The notes beneath the pieces are model-generated. The model saw only the letters and a list, made by a program, of their open reading frames with translations, was not told the DNA's origin and made no database searches. Both the position numbers and the translations under genes were made by a program. A DNA stretch of 38,936 bases from Oscillospiraceae bacterium (GTDB taxonomy: Bacteria > Bacillota > Clostridia > Oscillospirales > CAG-272): positions 1 to 38,936 of the forward strand of contig SVSP01000025.1 in NCBI GenBank assembly GCA_015064255.1. Direction: 5' to 3'. Shown in pieces: positions 1 to 6,025 of the stretch; the first letter of the stretch is position 1; each line of letters opens with the position of its first letter.

Positions 1-84
1 TATGCACAGCTTTCCCCTGCTGATTCGCAGGATGAGGGCGGAAAAATAAAATTTGACCGCCTGAAACAAGCTGAACCGATTTAA
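1..84 (+). CDS. C-terminal fragment of an unidentified protein
   Basis: Frame 1 is open from the window edge to a TAA at 82-84, giving 27 residues ending in KQAEPI. The start lies outside the window. The fragment is hydrophilic and lysine/acid rich with no recognisable motif. The next gene begins 30 bases later with its own ribosome binding site, so the two could be co-transcribed. No function can be assigned, and it could be a chance open frame, although its hard stop just before a properly spaced downstream gene favours a real gene end. Confidence 0.45.
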   Translation, partial: YAQLSPADSQDEGGKIKFDRLKQAEPI

Positions 85-114
85 TTTTATTTTAAGTAAG
101 CGAGGGAACATAAT

Positions 115-846
115 ATGAAAAAAATACTCTTCTTTGTTGTTACGCTCTGCATAGTACTGGTATCTACTTCTTGCTATGCATTCCAAGACAGCATTCACGA
201 TGACGATATACCTGATGATAATGAAACAAGTAAATCACCTTCCGATAATGTCGATATTAATACTATGCTTCCTACATTTGATAGTGTAGAGGAATTCAAA
301 AAAGTATATGCTGACATTCCAAATTCGATATATCGTAAGTCATATGTGGATTTAAATTCTATAATCTCAAACGAAGAGGTTAAAAAAATTGTTATTGGTC
401 TTGATTCGTTCACTACTGATACTGATTTAAATAAGGTTACTAAATATACGATAACATATGAATCTATCAACGAAACGAAAGAAGGATTATATATAGTTGT
501 AGGATACGGGAAAGATTTTTTTGGAGATCATTATTTCTCACCGGCAAAAGAATCAATACTTGCTGAAGGCAAGACGTATAATGCTCTGAAAGACGTTCCC
601 GAAGATAATTCCGAGTCGTTTGTTTGCAATGTAGATGAAATATGTATGCTATACTCATATTACAACGGAAAAATAGAAACCATTAGTTTTATGATAGATG
701 AACATTATTTTATGATCTACGCAAATCGCTCGGCTTCGCCTGCTCAAGATGAATTCATAAGCGCATTTCTTCCCGAACTCGGCGCAACCGACGACAGCGT
801 TATCGCCATGCTCGACAAAATAAAGGCTCTTATTCCGAAAGAGTAA
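115..846 (+). CDS. Exported protein of unknown function
   Basis: This 243-residue protein starts with a typical export signal: MKK followed by a hydrophobic stretch (residues 4-17) and then STSCYAF. The Cys could be lipidated, but Ser rather than Leu stands at -3, so cleavage after CYA by signal peptidase I is equally possible. Residues 24-45 are a very acidic, low-complexity linker. The rest is a mixed alpha/beta-looking extracytoplasmic domain without a family motif I recognise. The start ATG has GAGGGA about 8 bases upstream (102-107). The gene is monocistronic or the last of an operon, because a strong hairpin terminator follows 10 bases after the stop. I do not recognise the family and assign no function. 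Confidence 0.75.
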   Translation: MKKILFFVVTLCIVLVSTSCYAFQDSIHDDDIPDDNETSKSPSDNVDINTMLPTFDSVEEFKKVYADIPNSIYRKSYVDLNSIISNEEVKKIVIGLDSFTTDTDLNKVTKYTITYESINETKEGLYIVVGYGKDFFGDHYFSPAKESILAEGKTYNALKDVPEDNSESFVCNVDEICMLYSYYNGKIETISFMIDEHYFMIYANRSASPAQDEFISAFLPELGATDDSVIAMLDKIKALIPKE

Positions 847-856
847 ACAATCCTTT

Positions 857-885
857 CACCCGACCTTACACGGTCGGGTGTTTTT
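857..885 (+). terminator. Rho-independent terminator of the exported-protein gene
   Basis: A perfect 9-bp stem CACCCGACC (857-865) / GGTCGGGTG (872-880) encloses a 6-base loop and is followed directly by TTTTT. It begins 10 bases after the stop at 846. Confidence 0.93.
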
Positions 886-905
886 GTACAAATTTCAAAT
901 TATCC

Positions 906-934
906 TTGAAAAAGATCCGAAGATGTGATATACT
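906..934 (+). promoter_or_regulatory. Promoter for the Crp/Fnr-type regulator gene
   Basis: TTGAAA (906-911), a 17-bp spacer and TATACT (929-934), with an extended -10 TG at 926-927. The core GATGTGATATACTG also occurs at the HPr promoter (27191-27204). Transcription would start near 941, giving a leader of about 90 bases that contains the triple 9-bp repeat at 987-1013. Confidence 0.85.
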
Positions 935-986
935 GTAAAAGGGTTTGGGCTTGTGCAAAAACGCCCGTATAAGCAGAACGCGTGAA

Positions 987-1013
987 TTTGTTAAGTTTGT
1001 TAAGTTTGTTAAG
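987..1013 (+). repeat. Three perfect tandem copies of TTTGTTAAG in a 5' leader
   Basis: TTTGTTAAG occurs back to back at 987-995, 996-1004 and 1005-1013, ending 19 bases before the ATG at 1033 and next to the likely ribosome binding site (GGAAGTGAG, 1016-1024). Perfect short tandem repeats in a leader can vary in copy number, or can be binding sites for a protein. Confidence 0.9.
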
Positions 1014-1032
1014 ATGGAAGTGAGATAGGTTG

Positions 1033-1683
1033 ATGTACGAAGAAATAATTGCTAAAAACTCTTTGTTTGCGGGTCTTTCAGAGGATGATACTCAGTATGC
1101 TCTCTCATTTTTCGGTGCAAAGCCGGCTCATTTTGAAAAGGGTGAAATGCTTGCACGTGCAGGCGAGCCTCTCACAAGATTTGGAATGGTGCTCAGCGGC
1201 AACGTTCAGGTATGTATGGAGGATTTCGACGGAAACAGCATAATAATGGCGATAGTTACGCCGGGACATACCTTCGGCGAATCGCTCTGCTTTATAGGAA
1301 ACGAGTCGCCCGTCAATATATACGCTGTCAGCGATACCGAGCTTCTTTGGCTGAAGACCGATAAAATAAAAGAACACGGCAGTGATAAAATAGCTGTTTT
1401 GATAACAGACAGATTTATCTCTATGCTTGCGGCGCGTACCCTTGAAATGAATGACAGAATACAGATCCTTTCAAAAATCAAGCTTCGCGACAGGCTTGTA
1501 ACCTACTTTTCGCAAAACGTTTCGAAATACGGAATGTCATTCAGGCTTCCCCTTTCGAGAGAAGATATGGCGGCTTACCTCGGTACGGACAGAAGCGCAC
1601 TCTCGCGTGAGCTTGGAAAAATGCGCGATGAGGGTATAATTGAATTCTGTCGTAATAACTTTACAATAAAGCATAGAATATAG
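1033..1683 (+). CDS. Crp/Fnr-family transcriptional regulator
   Basis: The 216-residue protein has the two-domain layout of the Crp/Fnr family. Residues about 10-120 form a cyclic-nucleotide-binding-like beta roll (GEPLTRFGMVLSGNVQV, TPGHTFGESLCF). Residues about 145-210 are the winged helix, with the recognition region LPLSREDMAAYLGTDRSALSRELGKM split around residues 170-197. There is no N-terminal Cys cluster of the Fnr Fe-S type, so the effector is unknown. A frame-internal TTG lies one codon upstream (1030), but ATG at 1033 is the better start given GGAAGTGAG at 1016-1024. It has its own promoter and is followed by a palindrome and then an ABC importer operon, so it probably controls that importer (inference). 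Confidence 0.9.
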   Translation: MYEEIIAKNSLFAGLSEDDTQYALSFFGAKPAHFEKGEMLARAGEPLTRFGMVLSGNVQVCMEDFDGNSIIMAIVTPGHTFGESLCFIGNESPVNIYAVSDTELLWLKTDKIKEHGSDKIAVLITDRFISMLAARTLEMNDRIQILSKIKLRDRLVTYFSQNVSKYGMSFRLPLSREDMAAYLGTDRSALSRELGKMRDEGIIEFCRNNFTIKHRI

Positions 1684-1708
1684 TATTCAAATTTGTAATT
1701 ATAATTAT

Positions 1709-1738
1709 AAATCACGTTGCAAATGCAACGTGATTTTC
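1709..1738 (+). terminator. Perfect palindrome: terminator and/or Crp/Fnr operator
   Basis: ATCACGTTGC (1711-1720), AAAT, GCAACGTGAT (1725-1734), followed by TTTT. As RNA it is a 10-bp hairpin with a short U tract 28 bases after the regulator gene, so it can terminate that transcript. As DNA it is a perfect dyad whose centre (1722.5) lies about 41.5 bp before the expected start from the -10 at 1752-1757, the classic position of an activating Crp-family site. Both roles are possible together. Confidence 0.75.
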
Positions 1739-1751
1739 TTTGCGTGCGGGG

Positions 1752-1757
1752 TATAAT
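1752..1757 (+). promoter_or_regulatory. -10 element of the ABC importer operon
   Basis: A perfect TATAAT with no good -35 hexamer at 16-18 bp (the position holds ACGTGA, part of the palindrome). A consensus -10 without a -35 fits activator-dependent initiation. The leader to the ATG at 1797 is about 33 bases and carries AAAGGGA. Confidence 0.65.
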
Positions 1758-1796
1758 ATAGACAAAGAATAAAACAAAAAGAAAGGGAAAAATCCT

Positions 1797-2816
1797 ATGA
1801 AAAATTTCAAAAAACTTACAGCACTTTTGCTTCTCGTTTCCACACTGCTTTTCAGCTTTGCGGCGTGCGCGGATAACGGAAGCAAAGATGATAATAACGA
1901 CGGCGAAACCGAAACCACAGAAGTAAAGATCGCAACACTTAACGGTCCTACAACGATCGGCGTTCTCGGAATTCTCAAAGGCGACGTTACAAAAGACAGT
2001 ACAAACAAGTACACCTATGATCAGATCTACGCAGCTGCAGACGCATTTGCCCCCGCACTTCTCAGAAACGAGATAAACGCGGCAATTATTCCCGCAAACG
2101 CGGCGGCAACACTTTACAAGAACAGCGGCGGAAAGATTCAGGTTGCGGCGGTAAATAACCTCGGAGTGCTTTATATTCTCGAAAAGGGAGAGAGCATCAA
2201 GAGCGTTGCAGACCTCAAAAACAAGACTATCGTTGCAACAGGCGCGGGTACAACACCTCAGTATTCTCTTGAATATATTCTTAAGGCAAACGGACTTAAG
2301 ATCGGTGAAGACGTAAATGTTGAATATAAGAGCGAAGCCGCAGAAGTTCTTGCGGCACTTAAGCAGGGAACAGCCGATATTGCTATGCTTCCTCAGCCGG
2401 CGGCTACAAAGGCTACCAAAGCAGTTGAAGGCGTCAGAATCGCGCTCGACCTTAACGCAGAATGGGCAAAGACAGGAGAAAATGCAGCACTCGTTACAGG
2501 CGTTCTCGTTGTAAATACACAGTTCGCAAAAGAAAATCCGAAGGCAGTTGAAACACTTCTTAAGGATTATGAGGCATCCTGCGCGCTTGTGGTATCCGAC
2601 CTTGATAAGATTGCCGAATACGTAGTTGAGTTCGGTATCGGCGGAATCGATAACGCAGGACTTGCAAAGCTTGCAGTGCCGCTTTGCAATATAAAGTTTA
2701 TGGCAGGCGAAGAGATGAAAAACGCGGTAAGCGGATATCTCAAGGTCCTCTTCGAGTCTAATCCTGCATCTATCGGCGGTGAGATGCCCGCAGATAGTTT
2801 CTACTATACAAAGTAA
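1797..2816 (+). CDS. ABC importer substrate-binding lipoprotein (NrtA/TauA/SsuA type)
   Basis: The 339-residue protein begins with a lipoprotein signal ending FSFAAC, so Cys would be lipidated and anchored outside the membrane. After an acidic linker, the mature part resembles the periplasmic-binding-protein II fold used for nitrate, sulfonate and pyrimidine-precursor uptake: a beta strand with TLNGPTTIGVLGILKG, the SVADLKNKTIVATGAGTTPQYS hinge region split near residues 137-155, and ADIAMLPQPAATKA. It starts at ATG with AAAGGGA 8-9 bases upstream. The stop is immediately followed by the permease ATG, so the two are translationally coupled. The substrate cannot be read from sequence. It is probably controlled by the adjacent Crp/Fnr regulator through the palindrome at 1711-1734. 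Confidence 0.9.
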   Translation: MKNFKKLTALLLLVSTLLFSFAACADNGSKDDNNDGETETTEVKIATLNGPTTIGVLGILKGDVTKDSTNKYTYDQIYAAADAFAPALLRNEINAAIIPANAAATLYKNSGGKIQVAAVNNLGVLYILEKGESIKSVADLKNKTIVATGAGTTPQYSLEYILKANGLKIGEDVNVEYKSEAAEVLAALKQGTADIAMLPQPAATKATKAVEGVRIALDLNAEWAKTGENAALVTGVLVVNTQFAKENPKAVETLLKDYEASCALVVSDLDKIAEYVVEFGIGGIDNAGLAKLAVPLCNIKFMAGEEMKNAVSGYLKVLFESNPASIGGEMPADSFYYTK

Positions 2817-3590
2817 ATGAAAAATAAGATAAATAAAACAAAGAAAGCCATATACACTACTCTCGCAGTAGTGTTTTGGCTTGTTTTGTGGCAAATAGCG
2901 GCAATAATGTACGGGATGGATTTTATCCTTCCGTCACCTATGAAAACCTTTGCGGTACTGCTTGAAAATATATCAATGTCATCGTTCTGGACTTCCGTCT
3001 TTTTCAGCATAAGCAGAATACTTGTCGGATTTCTTGTTTCGGCGGCACTCGGAATTTTCCTTGCTGTAATCGGTATAAAGCTTAAAATTGTACGCATACT
3101 TTTCGATCCGTTTTGCTCGGTTATGAGAGCCGTACCTGTCGCAAGCTTTATAATTTTCGTGCTGATTCTTTTCTCATCGGAAAACGTGTCTCTCGTGATC
3201 GCATTTCTTATGGGATTTCCTCTCGTCTATTCAACCGTTTCTGGCGGAGTAGATTCGGCATCCGAAAAGCTGCTTGAAGCATCGCATATATTCAGACTCG
3301 GATTTTTGAAAGAGCTCAGATATATCTATTTTCCGCATCTTTTGCCTCATATCACGAGTGCGCTGTCGGTCTCTGTCGGACTCTGCTTCAAAAGCGGTAT
3401 CGCGGCAGAGGTGATAGGCTATCCCGTTGGGAGCGTGGGCGCACAGATGTATATCGCGAAGCTCGGAATGAATATGCCTACACTCCTTTCGTACACCGTG
3501 GTTGTCGTGATTATATCCACGCTTTGCGAAAAGCTGATAGCATTTCTCTGCAAAATACTTCCTAAGATGAGGGAGGTTAAAGCGAAATGA
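2817..3590 (+). CDS. ABC importer permease (TauC/SsuC type)
   Basis: A 257-residue inner-membrane protein with about six hydrophobic segments (for example residues 13-30, 56-83, 99-120, 122-142, 221-240). The cytoplasmic EAA-type loop that docks on the ATPase is visible as EASHIFRLGFLKELRYIYF continuing into PHLLPHI. Length and layout match the BPD_transp_1 permeases of nitrate/sulfonate/taurine importers. It begins at the base after the binding-protein stop and overlaps the ATPase gene by 4 bases (ATGA), giving a tight three-gene operon. No own promoter is visible. Confidence 0.93.
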   Translation: MKNKINKTKKAIYTTLAVVFWLVLWQIAAIMYGMDFILPSPMKTFAVLLENISMSSFWTSVFFSISRILVGFLVSAALGIFLAVIGIKLKIVRILFDPFCSVMRAVPVASFIIFVLILFSSENVSLVIAFLMGFPLVYSTVSGGVDSASEKLLEASHIFRLGFLKELRYIYFPHLLPHITSALSVSVGLCFKSGIAAEVIGYPVGSVGAQMYIAKLGMNMPTLLSYTVVVVIISTLCEKLIAFLCKILPKMREVKAK

Positions 3591-4177
3591 AAAATAAGAT
3601 AACTCTCAAAAATATCACAAAAAAGTTCGACGGCGAAGCTGTGCTCGATGATTTCAGCTGTGAAATAGGCGAAAATACCGCGATAATGGGACCTTCGGGC
3701 AAGGGAAAAACGACGCTTGTACGCATCATAGCAGGACTTTCCTCTCCGTGCAGCGGTACCGTCGAGTTTTCTTCAAAGCCGATGTTTTCGGTAGTGTTTC
3801 AAGAGGACAGACTTTTTAACGATTTCAGCGCGATAGAGAACGTTTCTCTGATTTTTGATAAGAAAACATCAAAAAAAGAGGCGAAAGCAAGAGCATCCGA
3901 GCTTCTCTCGGAGCTTCTTATATCCCCCGAGGAGCAAAACAAAGCGGTAAAGGATTTTTCGGGTGGAATGAAGCGCAGGGTGGCACTCGCCCGCGCACTT
4001 GCGGCAGAGCACGATATACTTATCCTCGACGAGCCCTATAAAGGTCTTGACGAGAAAAGTCGTGCCGTGTGCGCTGAGGTAATAAAGAAATATTCCGAGG
4101 ATAAGCTCGTCCTTATGGTAACACACGATAAGACAGAGGCACAGCTTACGGGAACTAACAATGTGATTTTGATATAA
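3587..4177 (+). CDS. ABC importer ATP-binding protein
   Basis: The 196-residue protein carries all nucleotide-binding motifs: Walker A GPSGKGKT (residues 35-42), Q-loop Gln72 in VVFQED, signature FSGGM (124-128), Walker B LILDEP (145-150) and the H-loop VTHD (His180). It is somewhat shorter than the usual 230-260 residues for this subfamily, ending soon after the H-loop, which is the minimal ATPase without a C-terminal extension. It overlaps the permease by 4 bases. It energises uptake by the preceding permease and binding protein. Confidence 0.94.
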   Translation: MKNKITLKNITKKFDGEAVLDDFSCEIGENTAIMGPSGKGKTTLVRIIAGLSSPCSGTVEFSSKPMFSVVFQEDRLFNDFSAIENVSLIFDKKTSKKEAKARASELLSELLISPEEQNKAVKDFSGGMKRRVALARALAAEHDILILDEPYKGLDEKSRAVCAEVIKKYSEDKLVLMVTHDKTEAQLTGTNNVILI

Positions 4178-4229
4178 ATCCGCTGCGATAAACTCTGCAG
4201 ACAAAAATAATTTGACAAATTTTAAAAAT

Positions 4230-4282
4230 CAACACAAAGGGCAAAACGTGTTGTTCCGTTTCTTTGTTTTCGCTTGTATAAT
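4230..4282 (+). promoter_or_regulatory. Candidate operator and -10 for the membrane protein/TetR operon
   Basis: An inverted repeat CAACAC (4230-4235), 12 bases, GTGTTG (4248-4253) lies 23 bp before a perfect TATAAT (4277-4282). The right arm overlaps a poor -35 candidate TTGTTC (4251-4256, spacer 20). The operon encodes a TetR-type protein, so this dyad is a plausible autoregulatory operator (inference). Confidence 0.5.
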
Positions 4283-4314
4283 AAAGACATCAAAACGAAA
4301 AGGAGAAACAAACA

Positions 4315-4659
4315 ATGAACACAGACAAAATTTATGCAGAATCTATCGCAAAGGAATATGCTCCCAAGGATAATTCCAAAATCATCGCGCTTCGCAAGCT
4401 TGATGCAAAGGCAAAGCTGCCCGCTACTATTTTCACCTATACTTGCGGTGTCATATCAGCACTGATATTCGGTACGGGAATGTGTCTTGCTATGCAGGTT
4501 ATCGGCAACAGCATGATTCTTGGTATCATTGTCGGCATAATCGGTATGATCGGTTGCGGAGTTAACTATCCGATCTACAAGAAAATGCTTGAAAAAGGCA
4601 AGAAAAAATATGCGTATGAAATTGTGGAGCTTGCGCGCGAGATCAGCGAAAAGAAATAA
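4315..4659 (+). CDS. Small two-helix membrane protein of unknown function
   Basis: A 114-residue protein: a charged N-terminal region (residues 1-35) with a predicted cytoplasmic amphipathic segment, two transmembrane helices (about 37-60 and 66-90, the second rich in Gly and Ile), and a basic C-terminal tail (KKMLEKGKKKY). AAGGAG sits 9 bases before the ATG. It is followed after 18 bases by a TetR-type regulator gene, so the two form an operon and this protein is a likely regulated target. I do not recognise a named family. Small multidrug-transporter relatives have four helices, so I do not call it one. Confidence 0.75.
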   Translation: MNTDKIYAESIAKEYAPKDNSKIIALRKLDAKAKLPATIFTYTCGVISALIFGTGMCLAMQVIGNSMILGIIVGIIGMIGCGVNYPIYKKMLEKGKKKYAYEIVELAREISEKK

Positions 4660-4677
4660 TACGAAGGGTCGCGTTCG

Positions 4678-5277
4678 ATGAATAAGAGCGAAAATAAATA
4701 TTTTAATACGGCGCTTAAGATGGACAAAGCCCTTATTTTGCTTCTTGAAAAGAAAGAATTTGAGTATATTACCATTAAGGAAATATGCGACACGGCGGGA
4801 GTTAACCGTTCCACTTTCTACCTGCACTACGAAAACACCTCTGATTTATTGAAGGAAACAACGCAGTATATTCTCGATAAGCACTTTTCTTATTATAACG
4901 TTGATAAAAAAGATGTGGTTCTCGGATTAGAAAACTGTGAACGAAAAGAGCTTATATTCGTAACCCACGAATATCTGACACCGTATCTTACGTTTGTGAA
5001 GGAAAACCGTCGTATTTTTAAGCTCGCCATAAAACAGTTTCAAATAATGAATATGGACGAGGTTTATAATAAGCTGTTCAGGTATGTCTTCGAGCCGATT
5101 CTCGAACGCTTTTCTATTCCCGAAAAGGAACGTGCCTATGTAATGAAATTCTATTTAACGGGTGTTTTTTCCGTTGTAATGGAATGGCTTGAAAATGACT
5201 GCAAGGAAGAGCTTGACTTCGTGATTAAAATAATATCAGACTGCGTTTTGGGAATGCGAGATATAAGCAAACAATAA
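4678..5277 (+). CDS. TetR-family transcriptional regulator
   Basis: The 199-residue protein has a TetR-type N-terminal DNA-binding domain at residues 10-58, with the helix-turn-helix EFEYITIKEICDTAGVNRST and the hallmark FYLHYENTSDLL. The C-terminal 130 residues are helical, as in ligand-binding/dimerisation domains of the family. The ligand is not predictable. It is the second gene of an operon with the small membrane protein (18-base gap, GAAGGG as ribosome binding site) and may bind the dyad at 4230-4253 upstream. A strong hairpin follows it. Confidence 0.9.
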   Translation: MNKSENKYFNTALKMDKALILLLEKKEFEYITIKEICDTAGVNRSTFYLHYENTSDLLKETTQYILDKHFSYYNVDKKDVVLGLENCERKELIFVTHEYLTPYLTFVKENRRIFKLAIKQFQIMNMDEVYNKLFRYVFEPILERFSIPEKERAYVMKFYLTGVFSVVMEWLENDCKEELDFVIKIISDCVLGMRDISKQ

Positions 5278-5317
5278 ACGTAGCGTCCCTATACGTTGAA
5301 TTACACAGTAAAGCTAA

Positions 5318-5345
5318 CCCCGACAGACCTTAAAATCTGTCGGGG
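5318..5345. terminator. Shared hairpin between convergent genes
   Basis: A perfect 10-bp stem CCCCGACAGA (5318-5327) / TCTGTCGGGG (5336-5345) with an 8-base loop lies between the convergent TetR-type gene and the lipoprotein gene. The U tracts are weak on both sides (GATTTGTTTG on plus), but the position suits a bidirectional terminator. Confidence 0.75.
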
Positions 5346-5362
5346 GATTTGTTTGCCCAAAC

Positions 5363-5869
5363 TCACACCGCTTTCTTTATCACGTCCAAAATCCCTTCGG
5401 TGTTATCGCATATAACAAGGCAGACCACCTTTCCGTCGCGAAAGACCTTTCCCGAAGCCACGCGCTTTTCGTAGGTGTCCATATCGTAAATATATATTTC
5501 TCGGCTCTGAATTATGTCAAGGCGTTTGGAGAGCGCGTTTTCGATAAATCCAGCATCTCCGAGGCTTTTGGCAACAAAAACGTGTATCTCCCAGACAAGG
5601 TCATCACATCCAAGCGCACAAGCGAAGCTTTGAGCATAGGATACCATATTTTCATCGCGGTATAAACGCAGGCATTTGTCGTTTGACAGAACAGACTGCG
5701 AATATTCGGGCGCATCGCTGTAATATATGTTGTAGGCGGGCAGGTCTTTTTCTGTATCAAGCGCATCGAAAAGAACGTCGGTCGCATCGGAAACTTTTTT
5801 CTGACAGGATGTTAAGGACAGTACGATAAGCAGTAAAAGGCAGGTTGCTGATTTTAAGGTGTCTTTCAT
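5363..5869 (-). CDS. Small lipoprotein, DUF4358-like
   Basis: The 168-residue protein has a clear lipoprotein signal (hydrophobic residues 9-20, lipobox LTSC at 19-22). The mature part has a pattern I associate with DUF4358 lipoproteins of Clostridia: a middle WEIHVFVAKSLGDAGFIE segment, a helix with ALSKRLDIIQSRE, and a terminal KVVCLVICDNTEGILDVIKK. These are uncharacterised extracytoplasmic proteins. The start codon has GAGAGAAA a few bases upstream on the minus strand. It is convergent with the TetR-type gene and divergent from the LytM-like gene. The family assignment is by remembered pattern, not a search. Confidence 0.7.
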   Translation of the reverse strand: MKDTLKSATCLLLLIVLSLTSCQKKVSDATDVLFDALDTEKDLPAYNIYYSDAPEYSQSVLSNDKCLRLYRDENMVSYAQSFACALGCDDLVWEIHVFVAKSLGDAGFIENALSKRLDIIQSREIYIYDMDTYEKRVASGKVFRDGKVVCLVICDNTEGILDVIKKAV

Positions 5870-5957
5870 AGTTTTCTCTCGGATTTATATAGATATAATA
5901 TATATTATTCACGGAAAGATTATTTTAGGATAATAAAATTAAATTAACATAAAATAC

Positions 5958-5986
5958 TTGACCTAGAAGAGTAGTTGCGATATAAT
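5958..5986 (+). promoter_or_regulatory. Promoter of the LytM-like membrane protein gene
   Basis: TTGACC (5958-5963), exactly 17 bp, TATAAT (5981-5986). The start of transcription falls near 5993. Because the -10 lies inside the longest open frame, the upstream frame starts (TTG 5975) cannot be used from this promoter, which helps fix the start codon. Confidence 0.88.
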
Positions 5987-6025
5987 ATACGTATGTTTGA
6001 TGAGTTTCAGAAAGGAAGACAAGGC

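Noticed and set aside
1575-2894. 439-codon open frame on the minus strand opposite the regulator and binding-protein genes
   Set aside because: Cys-rich, low-complexity translation with no motif, fully antisense to two well-supported genes; a shadow of codon bias.
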